This document shows, in pieces, positions 55,808 through 57,565 of a stretch of 57,565 bases of DNA (positions are counted from its first letter, which is position 1; each line of letters starts with the position of its first letter). The translations under genes and the position numbers were made by a program. The DNA comes from Pseudomonadota bacterium (GTDB taxonomy: Bacteria > Myxococcota_A > Polyangia > Haliangiales > Haliangiaceae), in contig JAKSDA010000618.1 of the NCBI GenBank assembly GCA_022360315.1, forward strand, positions 1-57,565. The letters run 5' to 3'. The notes beneath the pieces are model-generated. The model worked only from the letters and a program-made list of their open reading frames with translations, had not been told where the DNA came from and ran no database searches.

Positions 55808-57396
55808 CAGACGCCGGGCAGCGAGTGCCTTGCATGCGATCGCTCGGGCCAGAAATGCCGTGCTGGGTTGCCATTGTCCCCGCCATTTCGGTCGCCATAC
55901 TCGTCATCATGACGGCCGTCCAGCCAGCAGCGGCCGAGACCCGACCGACCTATGGCGGCAGCCTCACGGCGAGTCTGCTCGGCGAGCCGGCCACGCTGGA
56001 CCCGGCTCGCGCGGCCAGCCACGCCGAACTCACCCTGGTCTCGCTGCTCTTTGACACCTTGTATCGAATCGACGGCAAAGATCCCGACGGCCAGCTTCGC
56101 ATCGTGCCGCACCTGGCCGCGGCCCTGCCCGAAGTCGACGACAGTGGCCTCGAAGCGCGCATTGCGCTGCGCAGCGGTATTTTGTTTCACGACGGCCGCG
56201 CGCTCACGGCCGGGGATGTGGCTCGCTCGCTGATCCGGGTCAAGCGGATTCGAAACGGCGGAATCCTGGCTTCTGTGCGCTCGGTCCGCGCCGACGGCAG
56301 CGACGTGGTGATCCGCTTTGTGTGGGCGACTCCTCCCATAGCGGTCATTCTCGCCGCTCCGACCACTGCGGTCACCCCGCGCGGCCGGGCGCCCAGCTGG
56401 CGCAAACCGGCCCGGTTCATCGGCTCGGGTCCGTATCGTCTGGTCCGGTTCCGCCGCGCCGCCCGGCGCATCCATCTCGCCGCCGCCGATCGCCATTTTG
56501 CCGGACGGCCGTACATCGACGACATCATTCTGCGCTGGTTCGGGCGTGCCGAAGAAGAGGCCACCGAGTACGAGGCGGGACGGGCCCATATGTCACTTCG
56601 CGGCGCAGTCGCGTTTGCCGGGCACAAGCCGGCATTTCGCACTCGTGCGCTCATGGGACCGGCCACGATTCTGGCCTATATCGGATTTGGCAAGACCCCA
56701 TCGCACCACTCGATCACCTACAGTCGCGGCTTTCGCCGGGCCCTGTCACTGGCCATCGATCGCAACGGCTTTCGCGGCGTCGGCACGGGCGAGCGAGTGA
56801 CCATAGCAGAGCACCCGGTTTCTCCGGCCATGGGGGGGCAGCCGACTCCGGCACCTGTGCGCAGCGCGCGATTGCCGGCCGCGCAGGCCAGTTTGGCCCA
56901 AGCAGCGCGCAGTGTGCCGCTTTTGGCCGAAATTCGATCGGGGCAGAGGCCGGTCGAACTCGAGCTGATCATCGACCGCATGCGGCCGGACGACCGAGAG
57001 ATCGCTGAAAAAGTACTGGCCGCTCTATTTCGCCTCGGCATCGCGGCACGCATCACCCAGCTCGACTCCGCTCGGTTCAGCGATCGCGTGGCGCGCGGCG
57101 CTTGCGACCTATACATCGGCCAGCTCGCTTTTCCGCTGCCGCGGGCCGATTTTGCCATTGCCGCGGCCTTTGCTGCGGGCGGCGATACATGGGCCGGCGA
57201 GATCCTGGCCCGGGGACCGCTGGATATCGAAACTGCCGGTCGCGAATTCGCCCGCCGCCTGCCCATTGTTCCGCTGTTTCACCGCGCACTGCGTGTTCAC
57301 CATCGCACCGATGTACACGGACTGCGCCTCGACGACACCTCTATTGTTCCGCTCGACGACCTGTTTTTGTTCGGCCGGGCCGAGCGGACCCCATAA
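55792..57396 (+). CDS. ABC-transporter solute-binding protein, family 5 (peptide/nickel type)
   Basis: 534 residues from ATG 55792 (16-base overlap with the previous gene); a shorter start at 55834 is possible. Signal segment 'AIVPAISVAILVIMTAVQPAAA'. SBP_bac_5 features: 'YGGSLTASLLGEPATLDPAR', 'LVSLLFDTLYRIDGK', 'LRSGILFHDGRALTAGDVAR', 'FIGSGPYRLVRFRRAA' and 'FRRALSLAIDRNGF'. It would bind an oligopeptide or similar ligand in the periplasm. No permease or ATPase gene is visible next to it; a sensor-like membrane protein follows instead, so a ligand-sensing role paired with that protein is possible. Confidence 0.88.
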   Translation: MDDQLTDAGQRVPCMRSLGPEMPCWVAIVPAISVAILVIMTAVQPAAAETRPTYGGSLTASLLGEPATLDPARAASHAELTLVSLLFDTLYRIDGKDPDGQLRIVPHLAAALPEVDDSGLEARIALRSGILFHDGRALTAGDVARSLIRVKRIRNGGILASVRSVRADGSDVVIRFVWATPPIAVILAAPTTAVTPRGRAPSWRKPARFIGSGPYRLVRFRRAARRIHLAAADRHFAGRPYIDDIILRWFGRAEEEATEYEAGRAHMSLRGAVAFAGHKPAFRTRALMGPATILAYIGFGKTPSHHSITYSRGFRRALSLAIDRNGFRGVGTGERVTIAEHPVSPAMGGQPTPAPVRSARLPAAQASLAQAARSVPLLAEIRSGQRPVELELIIDRMRPDDREIAEKVLAALFRLGIAARITQLDSARFSDRVARGACDLYIGQLAFPLPRADFAIAAAFAAGGDTWAGEILARGPLDIETAGREFARRLPIVPLFHRALRVHHRTDVHGLRLDDTSIVPLDDLFLFGRAERTP

Positions 57397-57401
57397 ACCT
57401 C

Positions 57402-57565
57402 ATGCAGTTGCGCGGTCGCTTTACTCTGTGGTTTGCTCTGGCAGCGTTGGTCCCCATTGCCGTGGCGGCAGTGGTCACGCGCCAAGTCGTCTCGCGCAGC
57501 TCGACCCAGGAGCTCGATCGGGTGCGCCAAGCCGCTCAGGCGAACTTGAGCCGGGAACTCGAGGC
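57402..57565 (+). CDS. Membrane sensor protein, N-terminal fragment (cut by window end)
   Basis: ATG 57402 is 6 bases after the stop of the solute-binding protein. The 54 readable residues begin 'MQLRGRFTLWFALAALVPIA', continue with hydrophobic 'VAAVVTRQVV' and then a charged helix 'STQELDRVRQAAQANLSREL'. This is the usual N-terminus of a histidine kinase or other sensor with a short cytosolic start, a membrane helix and a periplasmic helix. The output domain is outside the window. Confidence 0.6.
   Translation, partial: MQLRGRFTLWFALAALVPIAVAAVVTRQVVSRSSTQELDRVRQAAQANLSRELE

Overview
The window is high-GC DNA that most likely comes from a myxobacterium or close relative (phylum Myxococcota). 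I infer this from family content, not from a marker gene. The relevant families are an MXAN_2562-type outer-membrane barrel, Myxococcus-type Cys-rich repeats fused to a fibrinogen-like domain, several Ser/Thr kinases (one with the HCDVSP catalytic loop), a PknK-like kinase-ATPase-TPR giant, FHA and PEGA proteins, many lipoproteins and two Uma2 nucleases. No rRNA, tRNA, CRISPR array, transposase or phage gene was seen. Nearly all of it looks chromosomal.

Layout. 1-6 kb: end of an outer-membrane barrel gene, a Uma2 nuclease with a 21-bp repeat tail, truA, then a tightly overlapping operon of ECF sigma factor, putative anti-sigma factor, TPR protein and two tandemly duplicated Cys-rich lipoproteins. 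6.4-10 kb: a 1153-residue protein carrying a CHAT protease and a caspase-like protease in one chain, followed by a start-less fragment resembling an effector-associated domain. 10-13 kb: a small PAS-like gene and clpB. 13.3-18 kb: a very long Pro/Ala-rich zinc-ribbon membrane protein and a second Uma2 gene. 18-25.2 kb: a leftward cluster of FHA protein, Ser/Thr kinase, exported barrel-like protein and two lipoproteins, fed from an unusual AT-rich spacer with hairpins and a minisatellite (25.3-26.3 kb). 26.4-31 kb: a second kinase, divergent from a lipoprotein-PEGA pair.

31-38 kb: a small lipoprotein and barrel gene, a frameshifted CHAT-SIR2 gene, and a GldF-GldG fusion followed by a DUF4340-type protein. 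38-45 kb: fibrinogen-like lipoprotein, Old Yellow Enzyme, sugar-kinase-like phosphotransferase, triple-FKBP lipoprotein, Xaa-Pro peptidase and CDGSH protein. 45-57.5 kb: kinase-ATPase-TPR regulator, ICMT-like methyltransferase, broken beta-helix lipoprotein, trmH, PBP1A, FG-GAP protein, solute-binding protein and the start of a membrane sensor.

Themes. Housekeeping genes (truA, clpB, trmH, PBP1A, pepQ) are interspersed with signalling and cell-surface modules. The best candidates for new biology are the CHAT-caspase protein with its eroded downstream partner, the CHAT-SIR2 gene some 23 kb away (both resemble suicide or defence effectors), the sigma/anti-sigma operon ending in twin ten-cysteine lipoproteins, and the FHA-kinase-surface protein cluster. 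All functional statements come from reading motifs by eye; no database search was run.
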